Of a stretch of 64,000 nt of DNA, positions 16,139 to 24,158 are shown in pieces. The notes under the pieces are model-generated. The model saw only the letters and a program-made list of their open reading frames with translations. It had not been told where the DNA came from and made no database searches. Position numbers and translations under genes: made by a program. The DNA is from Microbacterium azadirachtae (GTDB taxonomy: Bacteria > Actinomycetota > Actinomycetes > Actinomycetales > Microbacteriaceae), in contig NZ_JYIX01000032.1 in the NCBI RefSeq assembly GCF_000956505.1, positions 124,001 through 188,000 on the forward strand, read 5' to 3'. Positions within the stretch are counted from its first letter, which is position 1. Each line of letters opens with the position of its first letter.

Positions 16139-16530
16139 TGCGACGCACCATGCTGAAGTCGAAGATCCACCGCGCGACGATCACCGGATCCGACCTGCAC
16201 TACGTCGGATCCATCACGATCGACCCCGACCTGCTCGAGGCGGCAGACATCCTCCCGCACGAGCAGGTGCACGTGGTCGATGTGGACAACGGATCCCGCT
16301 TCGAGACCTACGCGATCGCGGGACAGCGCGGATCCGGCGTGATCCAGGTCAACGGCGCCGCCGCCCGTCTTGTGCACACCGGCGACACCGTGATCGTGAT
16401 CTCCTACGCCGACTACTCGCGCGAAGACCTCACGGACTACGCACCGACCGTGGTGCACGTCGACCGATCGAACGCGATCATCCAGGTCGACGACGCCGTG
16501 GATGTGCTGCTGACGGAGGCCCTGGCATGA
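16138..16530 (+). CDS. panD: Aspartate 1-decarboxylase proenzyme
   Basis: This encodes 130 residues. PanD decarboxylates aspartate to beta-alanine. It is made as a proenzyme that cleaves itself between Gly24 and Ser25, here in [10 protein letters not shown], to form the pyruvoyl cofactor. Lys9 (MLKSKIH) and Tyr58-type residues of the family are in the expected region. Actinobacteria usually need the maturation factor PanM or none. It overlaps panB by 4 nt. Confidence 0.97.
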   Translation: MRRTMLKSKIHRATITGSDLHYVGSITIDPDLLEAADILPHEQVHVVDVDNGSRFETYAIAGQRGSGVIQVNGAAARLVHTGDTVIVISYADYSREDLTDYAPTVVHVDRSNAIIQVDDAVDVLLTEALA

Positions 16531-17396
16531 GCGCGCACGCCGCCGCCACTCGCCGGCTCACGCTCGGCGACCTCGCTGCGAAGAAGGCTGCGGGCGAGCC
16601 GATCGTCATGGTCACCGCGTACGACCACCCCGGCGCGCAGATCGTCGAGGCGGCCGGCGTCGACATGGTGCTCGTGGGCGATTCCGCCGCGATGACCGTG
16701 CTCGGTTATGACAGCACGGTGCCCGTGTCGGTCGACGAGATGATCATGCTCACGAAGGCCGTGCGCCGGGGACTCACGAAGCCGCTGCTGGTGGCGGATC
16801 TGCCGTTCGGATCATACGAGAGCTCGGATGCGCAGGCGCTCGCCACGGCCCAGCGCTTCATCAAGGAGACCGGCTGCGACCTCGTCAAGATCGAGCGTGG
16901 CGGCACCTCGGTCGACCGGGCACGGGCGCTCGTATCCGCAGGCATCCCCGTCGTCGGTCACGTCGGCCTCACCCCGCAGACGGCGACGTCGCTCGGTGGG
17001 TACCGCTCCCAGGGCCGCACCGCCGACGCGGCCCTCGCCGTGATCGACAGCGCCGTCGCGCTGCAGGATGCGGGATGCTCGCTGCTCGTCGTCGAGGCTG
17101 TGCCGAGTGAGGTCACCGCGGCGCTCATGCCGCTGCTCGACATCCCGGTGATCGGCATCGGCGCCGGATCCGCAACGGACGGTCAGGTGCTCGTGTTCCA
17201 CGACCTGCTCGGGATCTACGACGGGGGCGCGGCCAAGTTCGTGAAGCGCTACGCGGACCTGCGATCCGCTGCGATCGACGGTGTCACCGCCTACGCCGAC
17301 GAGGTGCGCGAGCACGTCTATCCGGCGCCGGAGCACGCGTATTCGATGCCCGCAGACGAAGCCGCAAGGCTGCGGGAGCTGCTCGCGAGGCGATGA
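16527..17396 (+). CDS. panB: 3-methyl-2-oxobutanoate hydroxymethyltransferase
   Basis: This encodes 289 residues. PanB transfers a hydroxymethyl group from 5,10-methylene-tetrahydrofolate to alpha-ketoisovalerate, giving ketopantoate, the first step of pantothenate synthesis. Characteristic pieces are [53 protein letters not shown] and VIGIGAG. It is the last gene of the operon, with only a 22-nt gap before the converging DUF503 gene. Confidence 0.97.
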   Translation: MSAHAAATRRLTLGDLAAKKAAGEPIVMVTAYDHPGAQIVEAAGVDMVLVGDSAAMTVLGYDSTVPVSVDEMIMLTKAVRRGLTKPLLVADLPFGSYESSDAQALATAQRFIKETGCDLVKIERGGTSVDRARALVSAGIPVVGHVGLTPQTATSLGGYRSQGRTADAALAVIDSAVALQDAGCSLLVVEAVPSEVTAALMPLLDIPVIGIGAGSATDGQVLVFHDLLGIYDGGAAKFVKRYADLRSAAIDGVTAYADEVREHVYPAPEHAYSMPADEAARLRELLARR

Positions 17397-17418
17397 GCCG
17401 CCGTGGGGAACCGAGCAT

Positions 17419-17715
17419 TCAGTCCTCGCTGCTGTGCAGGCCCCTCCGGGCGGACAGCACAGTGATCTCCGGATGCTGCTCGGCGAGCAGGCGCTCGGCC
17501 TGATCCAGCACGTCGCGGACGTGCGAGGCGTGCGCGGCGACCACCGACGCGCCGAGCATCGTGCGGCGGTGCAGATCCTGCGCGCCGACCTCGGCGACTG
17601 CGGCCTCGGTTCGCCGGCTGAGCTCCGCCAGCAGCGGCCGGATCACGCTGCGCTTCTCCTTCAGGGAGCGCACGTCGCCGAGCAGGATGTCGAACTCGAT
17701 CCATCCGATCCACAT
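17419..17715 (-). CDS. DUF503 (YlxP-like) protein
   Basis: This encodes 98 residues (MWIGWIEFDILLGDVRSLKEKRSVIRPLLAELSRRT), an exact fit to the DUF503 family. The fold is a small ferredoxin-like alpha/beta domain. In many bacteria ylxP lies beside infB and rbfA, hinting at ribosome maturation, but here it is separate. A CACACT hexamer 6 nt before the ATG suggests a leaderless transcript. Molecular function is not established. Confidence 0.9.
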   Translation of the reverse strand: MWIGWIEFDILLGDVRSLKEKRSVIRPLLAELSRRTEAAVAEVGAQDLHRRTMLGASVVAAHASHVRDVLDQAERLLAEQHPEITVLSARRGLHSSED

Positions 17716-17721
17716 CCGGCC

Positions 17722-17727
17722 AGTGTG
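17722..17727 (-). promoter_or_regulatory. -10 hexamer CACACT, predicted leaderless start
   Basis: CACACT ends 6 nt before the ATG at 17715 (DUF503). It deviates from TANNNT only in the first base. Confidence 0.35.
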
Positions 17728-17740
17728 GCACTTGACGCGC

Positions 17741-18502
17741 TCAGATCAGGCGGCGCAACGCCTCCTCCAGGGTCACGCCCTGGGCGTCGGCACGGTCGCG
17801 GAGGCGCGCGTGCTCTTCGGCGCTGAGCGCCACGCGCAGCTCGGTCGGGGTCGCATCCGCAGGGAGATCGAGGCCGTCGAGCAGGTCGGAGGCCTCGGCC
17901 CAGAGTGCGGGCGCGGGGGCGGCGGAGGAGGCCACGACCGGGAGGGCGAAGGATCCGGCCGAGGGTGTCGCTGCGCGGGCCTCGGGAGCGGCGGCGGTGG
18001 CGACGGCAGGCATCGAAGGGGCTGCGACCGCCGGACCGCCCGAGAAGCCCGGGCCCCGGTCCGGATCCCGCTTCTTCTGATACGCGGTCGCGGCGGCGTT
18101 CGCGCGGTGGTCGGCCGCCTCGTTCAAGGGGTGCCCGGCGTGGCCCTTGACCCAGGTGAACGACACGTCGCGTCCGCGGAGCGCCTCATCGATGCCCTCG
18201 AGCAGATCGCGGTTGAGCACAGGGCCGCCATCCGACTTGCGCCAGCCCTTGCGCTTCCACCCCGGCATCCACTTCGTCACGGAGTCGATCACGTACCGGC
18301 TGTCGCACTCGATCACGAGCTTCTCGTCCGCGGCGCCCGCGGTCGCGAGCAGCAGCTCGAGCACGGCGCGCAGCTCGCCTTGGTTGTTCGTGCCGTGCGG
18401 GGATCCACCGGCGGCCCAGTTGCCGTCGTCGATGTACCAGGCCCAGCCGTTGGGTCCGGGGTTGCCCAGGGCGGAACCGTCTGCCGCGGCGGTGATCGTC
18501 AT
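17741..18502 (-). CDS. rnhA: Ribonuclease HI with a long C-terminal extension
   Basis: From ATG 18502 this encodes 253 residues. Residues 1-145 are RNase HI with the four catalytic acids Asp8 (AAADGSALGNPG), Glu43 (NNQGELRA), Asp67 (IECDSRYV) and Asp131 (NEAADHRAN) and the His in VKGHAGH. It cleaves the RNA strand of RNA-DNA hybrids. A low-complexity Ala/Pro/Ser linker (about 150-200) leads to a C-terminal helical segment ending LSAEEHARLRDRADAQGVTLEEALRRLI, which looks like a ribbon-helix-helix or coiled element. TACGGT 6 nt before ATG predicts a leaderless mRNA. Confidence 0.93.
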   Translation of the reverse strand: MTITAAADGSALGNPGPNGWAWYIDDGNWAAGGSPHGTNNQGELRAVLELLLATAGAADEKLVIECDSRYVIDSVTKWMPGWKRKGWRKSDGGPVLNRDLLEGIDEALRGRDVSFTWVKGHAGHPLNEAADHRANAAATAYQKKRDPDRGPGFSGGPAVAAPSMPAVATAAAPEARAATPSAGSFALPVVASSAAPAPALWAEASDLLDGLDLPADATPTELRVALSAEEHARLRDRADAQGVTLEEALRRLI

Positions 18503-18508
18503 GCTTCC

Positions 18509-18514
18509 ACCGTA
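18509..18514 (-). promoter_or_regulatory. -10 hexamer TACGGT, predicted leaderless start
   Basis: TACGGT ends 6 nt before the ATG at 18502 of the RNase HI gene; no ribosome-binding site is seen. Confidence 0.45.
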
Positions 18515-18598
18515 GGGCGTGGTGGGACGAGGGCCGGGCGTGGCGGGGTCGTACCCGCCGGCGATCGGATCCGGATCCGCCCTTCCCTTCCGATACAT

Positions 18599-18622
18599 AG
18601 CGACATATCGTTAACTATCGCT
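18599..18622 (+). promoter_or_regulatory. Candidate PadR operator
   Basis: AGCGACATAT and AACTATCGCT flank TCGT; the outer arms AGCGA and TCGCT are inverted repeats and match further as AGCGAYA. The AT-rich site lies about 30 nt before the PadR ATG, where autorepression would be expected. Confidence 0.5.
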
Positions 18623-18651
18623 CGGGATGAGCAGGAATCGAGGAGGTCGTC

Positions 18652-19251
18652 ATGGACAACACATTCGGACCGCGTGGATTCGGCGGGTCGGGGTTCGGCC
18701 CCGGCGGTGGACGCGGCTTCGGCGGACGCCCCGGGATGAACCCGACCGCCGGACTCTGGGAGGCGATGGAGCACCTGCGCTCGGCCTTCGACCAGCGCCC
18801 GCAGGCCCCGCGCATGGCACGCGGTCACGTGCGGGCCGCGGTGCTCGCCCTGCTCGCCGAGCAGCCGATGCACGGCTACCAGATCATCCAGGAGATCGAG
18901 GAGCGCAGCGGCGGCTCGTGGAAGCCGAGTGCCGGATCCGTGTATCCGACGCTGCAGCTGCTCGCCGACGAGGGGCTGATCGAGGCCGCGGAGCAGGGCG
19001 GACGCAAGACCTACTCGCTCACCGAGGCCGGTCGGGCCGTGGCCGATGAGGCCGGCACGCCGCCGTGGGAGGGCTCCGGCGCTCGCGCGGGCGCCGGCTC
19101 GGCATCGTTCGGGGCGCTGCCGAAGGCGGGGGTCGACCTCGCGGGCGCGGCCGCGCAGGTGGCGCGCACCGGCACTCCGGAACAGGTGCAGCAGGCGATC
19201 GACGTGCTCGATGAGGCGCGTCGCCGCCTGTACGCGATCCTCGCCGACTGA
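18652..19251 (+). CDS. PadR-family transcriptional regulator
   Basis: This encodes 199 residues. A Gly/Phe/Arg-rich disordered N-terminus (about 1-55) precedes a PadR winged helix: RGHVRAAVLALLAEQPMHGYQIIQEIEERSGG, then WKPSAGSVYPTLQLLADEGLIE and GRKTYSLTEAG. The C-terminal helix (PEQVQQAIDVLDEARRRLYAIL) would form the dimer. The strong AGGAGG ribosome-binding site sets ATG 18652. Its stop overlaps the DUF3995 ATG (TGATG), so the two are co-translated; PadR probably represses its own operon. Confidence 0.92.
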   Translation: MDNTFGPRGFGGSGFGPGGGRGFGGRPGMNPTAGLWEAMEHLRSAFDQRPQAPRMARGHVRAAVLALLAEQPMHGYQIIQEIEERSGGSWKPSAGSVYPTLQLLADEGLIEAAEQGGRKTYSLTEAGRAVADEAGTPPWEGSGARAGAGSASFGALPKAGVDLAGAAAQVARTGTPEQVQQAIDVLDEARRRLYAILAD

Positions 19252-19781
19252 TGGCGGGCGGTTCCGCAGAGCGAGGAGAACTCGGGATCGGGGCGGCGTC
19301 AGCCGCGCCGCTCCCGCGACGGACGAAGGATGCGTTCGGCGCGGCGGGAATCGCGGGGCGGGCCGTAGGAGCGGTAGGACTCGCCGCGGTCGGCGTCCTT
19401 CATCTCGTCTGGGCCGCCGGCAGCCCGTGGCCGGCGCGCGACGCGGCCGCACTGGCTGATGCGGTCGTCGGATCGGAGCATGTGCCGGCCGCCGGTCCCA
19501 CCGTAGGAGTGGCGGTCCTGGCCCTCGGCGGCGCCGCGGTCGTCGGTGGGGCCGGCGGTGCCGGCCCCACCGCGAGGCTGATCCGCGCGGGGGCCGCAGG
19601 CGCGCTGATCGCTCGCGGACTCGCCGGTGGAGTCGCCGCGACGAAGGCCCTGCGACTCCCCGAACCGAGTGCGCGGTTCCGCCGGCTCGACCGCGTCGTC
19701 TACCGGCCCGTGTGCCTCGTGCTCGGCGCGGCGGTCGCGTGGGGGTCGCTCGGGCGGATCCGGCGCAGGAAGATGGGATAG
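19251..19781 (+). CDS. DUF3995-like membrane protein
   Basis: This encodes 176 residues with four hydrophobic helices (roughly 35-57, 82-103, 108-125 and 150-168). The pattern VGLAAVGVLHLVWAAGSPWPARD near the first helix and the C-terminal YRPVCLVLGAAVAWGS match DUF3995 proteins, small four-helix membrane proteins of unknown function. It begins on the PadR stop codon, and PadR regulators commonly control adjacent membrane proteins. Confidence 0.75.
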   Translation: MAGGSAERGELGIGAASAAPLPRRTKDAFGAAGIAGRAVGAVGLAAVGVLHLVWAAGSPWPARDAAALADAVVGSEHVPAAGPTVGVAVLALGGAAVVGGAGGAGPTARLIRAGAAGALIARGLAGGVAATKALRLPEPSARFRRLDRVVYRPVCLVLGAAVAWGSLGRIRRRKMG

Positions 19782-19794
19782 GAGGCACATCGTC

Positions 19795-21579
19795 ATGGTC
19801 AACGATCGGAATCCGGCGTCGCCGGCGATGCGCCAGAGCGCGGCCGAAGATCAGGCCCCCCCGCTGCGCGCCCGCTACCGGCGGATCCTGGGATTCGCCG
19901 CGCGCGTGCTCATGCAGACGTGGTGGTTCGAGCTCGTGCTGCCGCGGATCGGCTTCACGCGCGTCGCCGAAAGCTCTCGCGAACGTCGGATGCGCGTGCT
20001 CGCGCAGCGCTTCCACGTGCTGGCGGTCGAGCTCGGCGGCCTGATGATCAAGGTCGGCCAGTTCATGTCCTCGCGCCTGGACGTGCTGCCGCCGGAGATC
20101 ACGACCGAGCTCGCGGGCCTGCAGGACGAGGTCCCGCCCGTGCCGATCGCCGAGATCCGCGCGCTCGCCGAGGCCGAACTGGGGGTGCCGCTCTCACGCG
20201 CGTTCGCCTCGTTCGACGACACCCCGCTCGCCGCGGCCTCACTCGGGCAGGCGCATCGCGCGCGGCTGTCCGAGGCGGACGCCGCCGATGCGGGATTCGA
20301 CGAGGTCGTGGTCAAGGTGCAGCGGCCCGGGATCGACCAGGTCGTGGCGACGGATCTCGCGGCTCTCCGCCGGGTCGCGGGATGGCTGCGGCGCATCCGG
20401 TTCATCGCTGATCGAGTGGACGCGCCTGCTCTCGTCGAGGAGTTCGCGCAGACGAGCCTCGAGGAGATCGACTACCTGCACGAGGCGGCAGCCGCCGAGC
20501 GGTTCGCCGAGAACTTCGCCCACGATCCGAGGGTCGACGCGCCTCTCGTCGCGTGGGAGCGCACCACGCGTCGCGTGCTCACGCTGTCCGATGTCACCGC
20601 GATCAAGATCAACGACATCGACGCCCTGCGTGCGGCCGGGATCGATCCCTCCGACGTCGCCCGCGTGTTCGCCGAGGTCATGTTCGACCAGCTCTTCACG
20701 CACGGATTCGTGCATGCGGATCCGCATCCGGGGAACATCTTCGTGACGCCCCACCGCGCCGGCGGCGCCGGCATGCCCGGCGCGTCCTCGGCATCCTCGG
20801 TTCCCGGCGAGGTCCACCCCGCCTGGCGGCTCACGTTCATCGACTTCGGGATGATGGCGGAGGTACCGGAGGGGATCCGCCGCGGGCTGCGGACGCTGTT
20901 CATCGCGGCCGCGTCCCGCGACGGGAAGGGCATGGTCGCCGCCGCGCAGGAGATCGGCGTGCTCATGCCCTCCGCCGAGAACCGCGAGCTGGAGCGGGCG
21001 CTCTCCGCGCTGTTCGCGCGCTTCGGCGGGATGGGCTTCGCCGAGCTGCGCGACGTGGATCCGCGGGAGTTCCAGGGCTTCGCCGTCGAGTTCGGCGACA
21101 CGATGCGCTCGCTGCCGGTGCAGCTGCCCGAAGGGCTGCTGCTGCTCATCCGCGCCGTCTCGCTCACCTCCGGGATGTGCAGCGGGCTGGATCCGCAGTT
21201 CAACATCTGGGAGTCGATCGAGCCCTACGCCACCCGGCTGCTTGCGGACGAGAGCGGCAACCTCGTGCAGGAGTTCGCGCAGCAGGCGGTCTCGAACGCG
21301 GGCGTCCTGTGGCGGCTGCCGAAGCGGATCGACGACCTCGTCACGCGCATCGACGAGGGATCCGTCACGTTCGACACCTCGCGCATCGAGCGACGCCTTG
21401 ACCGTATCGACGGCCTGATCCGCCGCGGCGTCTCTGGGCTGCTCTTCGCCGCTCTGCTCATCGGCGGTGCGCTCGTGCTCGCGGTGAACCCGGTGCTCGG
21501 CACGGTACTGATGAGCGTCTCGGCGCTGCCGTTGCTGCACACCCTGTTCGCCGGCTTGTTCCGCCGCGGGCCGCGCTAG
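19795..21579 (+). CDS. ABC1/UbiB-family atypical kinase
   Basis: This encodes 594 residues from ATG 19795, preceded by GGAGG. The UbiB-like kinase domain has the family KxGQ signature (LMIKVGQFMSSR, residues about 83-94), an Ala-rich loop (AAASLGQAHRA) in place of the usual Gly-rich loop, EEIDYLHEA, the catalytic HADPHPGNIF near residue 307 and FIDFGMM near 348. Two hydrophobic helices close the C-terminus. UbiB proteins are ATPases or kinases for quinone and lipid metabolism. It follows DUF3995 by 13 nt and is probably in the PadR operon. The substrate is unknown. Confidence 0.93.
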   Translation: MVNDRNPASPAMRQSAAEDQAPPLRARYRRILGFAARVLMQTWWFELVLPRIGFTRVAESSRERRMRVLAQRFHVLAVELGGLMIKVGQFMSSRLDVLPPEITTELAGLQDEVPPVPIAEIRALAEAELGVPLSRAFASFDDTPLAAASLGQAHRARLSEADAADAGFDEVVVKVQRPGIDQVVATDLAALRRVAGWLRRIRFIADRVDAPALVEEFAQTSLEEIDYLHEAAAAERFAENFAHDPRVDAPLVAWERTTRRVLTLSDVTAIKINDIDALRAAGIDPSDVARVFAEVMFDQLFTHGFVHADPHPGNIFVTPHRAGGAGMPGASSASSVPGEVHPAWRLTFIDFGMMAEVPEGIRRGLRTLFIAAASRDGKGMVAAAQEIGVLMPSAENRELERALSALFARFGGMGFAELRDVDPREFQGFAVEFGDTMRSLPVQLPEGLLLLIRAVSLTSGMCSGLDPQFNIWESIEPYATRLLADESGNLVQEFAQQAVSNAGVLWRLPKRIDDLVTRIDEGSVTFDTSRIERRLDRIDGLIRRGVSGLLFAALLIGGALVLAVNPVLGTVLMSVSALPLLHTLFAGLFRRGPR

Positions 21580-21618
21580 CGTTCTCGGGGTCGGGCTCGT
21601 TTGTGGCGGGCCGGGTCC

Positions 21619-21708
21619 GGTTTGGGGCGCGGTTCTGCTGTTTGGGGCGTGCCACATCCGTGGATCCGGGTGTGGGGCGCCCCAAAACGGGGAAGTGCGC
21701 CCCAAACC
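21619..21708. repeat. Paired-word element, word TTTGGGGCGC (type B, copy 1)
   Basis: Direct words start at 21621 and 21641 (20 bp apart); inverted words GCGCCCCAAA start at 21677 and 21697 (20 bp apart). The inner pair can also fold through GGGGCGCCCC. Confidence 0.85.
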
Positions 21709-21780
21709 GGGTTTGAGTGCCGGGTTGGAACCACGAGGTGGGCAGTTCCTGGTCTGAACCTTCCGGGCTTGTGCGCTCCG

Positions 21781-21871
21781 GGTTTGGGGCGCGTTCAGTG
21801 GTTTTGGGGCGCGTCTCGTCCGTAGAACCGGGTGCAGTGCGCCCCAAGACGGGGAAGTGCGCCCCAAAACC
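21781..21871. repeat. Paired-word element, word TTTGGGGCGC (type B, copy 2)
   Basis: Direct words start at 21783 and 21803; inverted words start at 21839 and 21859, all pairs exactly 20 bp apart. The centre contains TCTCGTCCGTAGAA, shared with copy 3. Confidence 0.85.
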
Positions 21872-21931
21872 CGGCTCATAGGCCGGGCAGCGCCGACCGA
21901 GGGGGTGCTGCTCCCGGTTCGTCTAGTCCGG

Positions 21932-22019
21932 ATTTGGGGCGTGTTCCGGCGGTTTGGGGCGTGTCTCGTCCGTAGAAGTGGGTGCGGTGCGCCCCAAAAC
22001 GGGAAAGTGCGCCCCGAAC
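21932..22019. repeat. Paired-word element, word TTTGGGGCGT (type B, copy 3)
   Basis: Direct words start at 21933 and 21953; inverted words start at 21989 and 22009, again exactly 20 bp apart. Its centre matches copy 2 over TCTCGTCCGTAGAA and differs more from copy 1. Confidence 0.85.
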
Positions 22020-22027
22020 CGGCCGCG

Positions 22028-22099
22028 ACGGGAACCACCACGGGAACCACCACGGGAACCACGACGGGAACCGCGGCGGGAACCACGACGGGAACGACG
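22028..22099. repeat. Six-copy 12-bp tandem repeat
   Basis: Units of ACGGGAACCACC recur six times in a row with one or two changes in the later copies. The array is not in a gene. It joins the last type B element to the terminator. The unit number may vary between strains. Confidence 0.85.
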
Positions 22100-22136
22100 A
22101 GGGTGCACGACCGGATCCCGGCCGTGCACCCTCGTC
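22096..22136. terminator. Long perfect terminator hairpin
   Basis: GACGAGGGTGCACG (22096-22109) pairs perfectly with CGTGCACCCTCGTC (22123-22136) over a 13-nt loop. It lies 22 nt beyond the stop of the leftward ParB-like gene and would terminate it. Confidence 0.75.
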
Positions 22137-22158
22137 GGCGCAGTGCAGCGCTGCGGCG

Positions 22159-23988
22159 TCAGTCCTGCTCGACACCGGCCCTGCGGCGGGCGAGCAGCAG
22201 CACGCCCGCCGCGATGACGACGGCGCCGGCGATGCCGAGGCCGATCGGTGCTGCGGATCCGGTCGTCGCGAGCGAGCCAGAGCCGGAACCACCCGTGCCC
22301 GAGCCGGCCGAACCCGAACCCGTGCCGGAACCAGTGCCGGTGCCGGATCCGCCGTCGCCACCCGCTGCCGCGACGGTGAGGGCGGCCGAGGCGACCGTGG
22401 TGCCGTTGAAGGACACCGTGACCGTGTGCGCTCCCGCGGGGAGCGACGCGGGCAGCGCGGCCTGCAGCGCGAACGCGCCGGTCGCGTCCGTGGATCCGGT
22501 GCCGAGGGAGACCGGGTCGGAGTGCACCACGACCGCGAAGCCCGCCGCGTCGGCGGCGAGGCCGTTCGCGGTGACGGTGACGGATCCGCCGGGGCGCAGG
22601 TCGCCCGAGATCGCCACGGAGCCCTGCACAGCGGCGGGGTCGGCGACCGTCACGGGCGTCGCGGCGGAGACGGTGGATCCGATCGCGTTGTGCGCGGTGA
22701 CCGTCAGCGAATACGATCCGGGCGTCACGCCGTCGAAGGCGGACGACGTGCTGAGGGCGTCGACCTCGGACGACAGGCCTGCGCCGAGCGACACGGTGTA
22801 GCCGGTGATCGCCGAGCCGCCGTCGGCGGGCGCCGACCAGGTGGCGGAGACGTGGGAGCCTGCGGGCGAGGCGCCGGAGACGACCGCCGCGGGCGCGGCC
22901 GGTGCGGCGGGTGCGGTCGGGGCGGGCGTCACGTGCCGCAGGCGGTACTCGGTCATGTACGCGAGCTTGCCCGGCTTGGCGTCGGAGTAGGGCTTGGCGA
23001 GCTTGGCCCACTCGCCCTTGGACTCGGCCTTGCCGTCGTTCCACGCGCCGAGCACGCTGAGGTCGCCCGCCGTGTAGCCGGACTGCGGGTCGACCACGGT
23101 GCCGGCGCCGAGCGCGACCTGCGCATGGCTGAGCTGCTTCACGAGCGCGAGGGATCCGGCCCAGTCGTCCTGGTTCCAGCCCGCCACGGGGATGTCCGCG
23201 CGGGTGCGCAGCCAGGTGCCCCAGTAGAACTCCTGGAACGGCACGGCACCGTCGGCCGAGTAGCCGATGTCGCGCGCGAAGTAGAGGATGCTGCGGAAGC
23301 GGTCGTCCTCGAAGTTCGACAGGCCCACGTTCGACGGCAGCTGGGCGGGGGTGATCGCATCGCCGTTCACGTCGCGCAGCCAGGTCCACTTGTTCGCCTG
23401 CATCGCGGCCCAGAAGTCCGCGTCCGAGAGGCCGGACAGGTTGCCGAGCACGCGCAGCCGGACGTGCACGTCGGGGCCGCTGTTCTCCTGGAACGAGGTG
23501 AGGGTGTGGTGCCCGTCCGTGAGATAGAGCACGCCCTGCGGGCCGATCACCACGGTCTTCATCGGGGCGATCGTGTCGGCCGTCTCGCTGCCGACCGGCA
23601 CCGCGCAGGTGAAGGTGGACGGATCCAGCAGGGTCGCGTTCGGCTGAGCGCTCGCGGCATCCTGCTGGCCGTTCGCCTCGCACCAGTCCGCGAACTTCTT
23701 GTTGACCGCGTCCTTCGACAGCTCGGTGTCGTAGCGGCCGAGCTTGTAGTAGACCTCGTCGTAGCCCAGCGAGGGCTGCGTCGGGTGCACGTCGCCGATG
23801 CGCACATCGAGCAGATCACCCACGGGGGCGCACAGTGCTCGTGCGTCGCCGACGACGCACGAGGCGTCCTTGACGTCGGTCGGGCTGTCGGCCGCCGCGG
23901 CGGAGAGCGCCGAGACGACGGATCCGCCGAGGGCGAGGAACGAGGCGAGCGCGACGGCGAGCGTGCGACGCGAGCGGAGCAGGGGCAC
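22159..23988 (-). CDS. Secreted wall-anchored protein with ParB-like and Fn3 domains
   Basis: The start is GTG 23988, with GGAGAC upstream and a signal peptide (LLRSRRTLAVALASFLALGG). The 609-residue product has a ParB/Srx-like (ParBc_2, putative nuclease) domain at about 60-300, with VYYKLGRYD and LYLTDGHHTL, where His residues could be catalytic. An Fn3-like domain with VTPAPTAPAAP linkers follows (about 310-400), then an Ig-like domain and a Gly/Ser/Thr stalk. The C-terminus is LATTG, a hydrophobic helix and an Arg-rich tail, a class E (LAxTG) sortase signal. The substrate is unknown; no sortase gene is in the window. Confidence 0.82.
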   Translation of the reverse strand: MPLLRSRRTLAVALASFLALGGSVVSALSAAAADSPTDVKDASCVVGDARALCAPVGDLLDVRIGDVHPTQPSLGYDEVYYKLGRYDTELSKDAVNKKFADWCEANGQQDAASAQPNATLLDPSTFTCAVPVGSETADTIAPMKTVVIGPQGVLYLTDGHHTLTSFQENSGPDVHVRLRVLGNLSGLSDADFWAAMQANKWTWLRDVNGDAITPAQLPSNVGLSNFEDDRFRSILYFARDIGYSADGAVPFQEFYWGTWLRTRADIPVAGWNQDDWAGSLALVKQLSHAQVALGAGTVVDPQSGYTAGDLSVLGAWNDGKAESKGEWAKLAKPYSDAKPGKLAYMTEYRLRHVTPAPTAPAAPAAPAAVVSGASPAGSHVSATWSAPADGGSAITGYTVSLGAGLSSEVDALSTSSAFDGVTPGSYSLTVTAHNAIGSTVSAATPVTVADPAAVQGSVAISGDLRPGGSVTVTANGLAADAAGFAVVVHSDPVSLGTGSTDATGAFALQAALPASLPAGAHTVTVSFNGTTVASAALTVAAAGGDGGSGTGTGSGTGSGSAGSGTGGSGSGSLATTGSAAPIGLGIAGAVVIAAGVLLLARRRAGVEQD

Positions 23989-24129
23989 GGGAGTCTCCAG
24001 GGGATGCGGGGGCGGGTGCGGATCCGCGATCCGGATGTCGACCATCCGCGTGCGGGATCCGATTCGACCCTGGCCACCCCAAGCGGACACCGGGTTGCTC
24101 ACGGATGAACAGTCGGTGACGCAGGCTGC

Positions 24130-24144
24130 CGGGCGGGTCGCCCG
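24130..24144. terminator. Short GC hairpin behind the MFS gene
   Basis: CGGGCG (24130-24135) and CGCCCG (24139-24144) pair across a 3-nt loop, 15 nt past the stop of the leftward MFS gene. Confidence 0.4.
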
Positions 24145-24158
24145 ACGTGCTCAGCCGC

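Larger units (their letters stand above)
21580..22158. other. 579-base convergent intergenic region filled with repeats
   Basis: No gene is visible. The region holds three paired-word palindromic elements (21619-21708, 21781-21871 and 21932-22019), a six-copy 12-bp tandem repeat (22028-22099) and a 14-bp-stem terminator (22096-22136). It separates the converging UbiB and ParB-like genes. Confidence 0.8.

Noticed and set aside
21619..22019. CRISPR-like array formed by three regular elements
   Set aside because: Elements are internally palindromic, linkers are of uneven length and there are no cas genes.
22028..22099. CRISPR-like array
   Set aside because: The 12-bp units are contiguous with no spacers; it is a plain tandem repeat.
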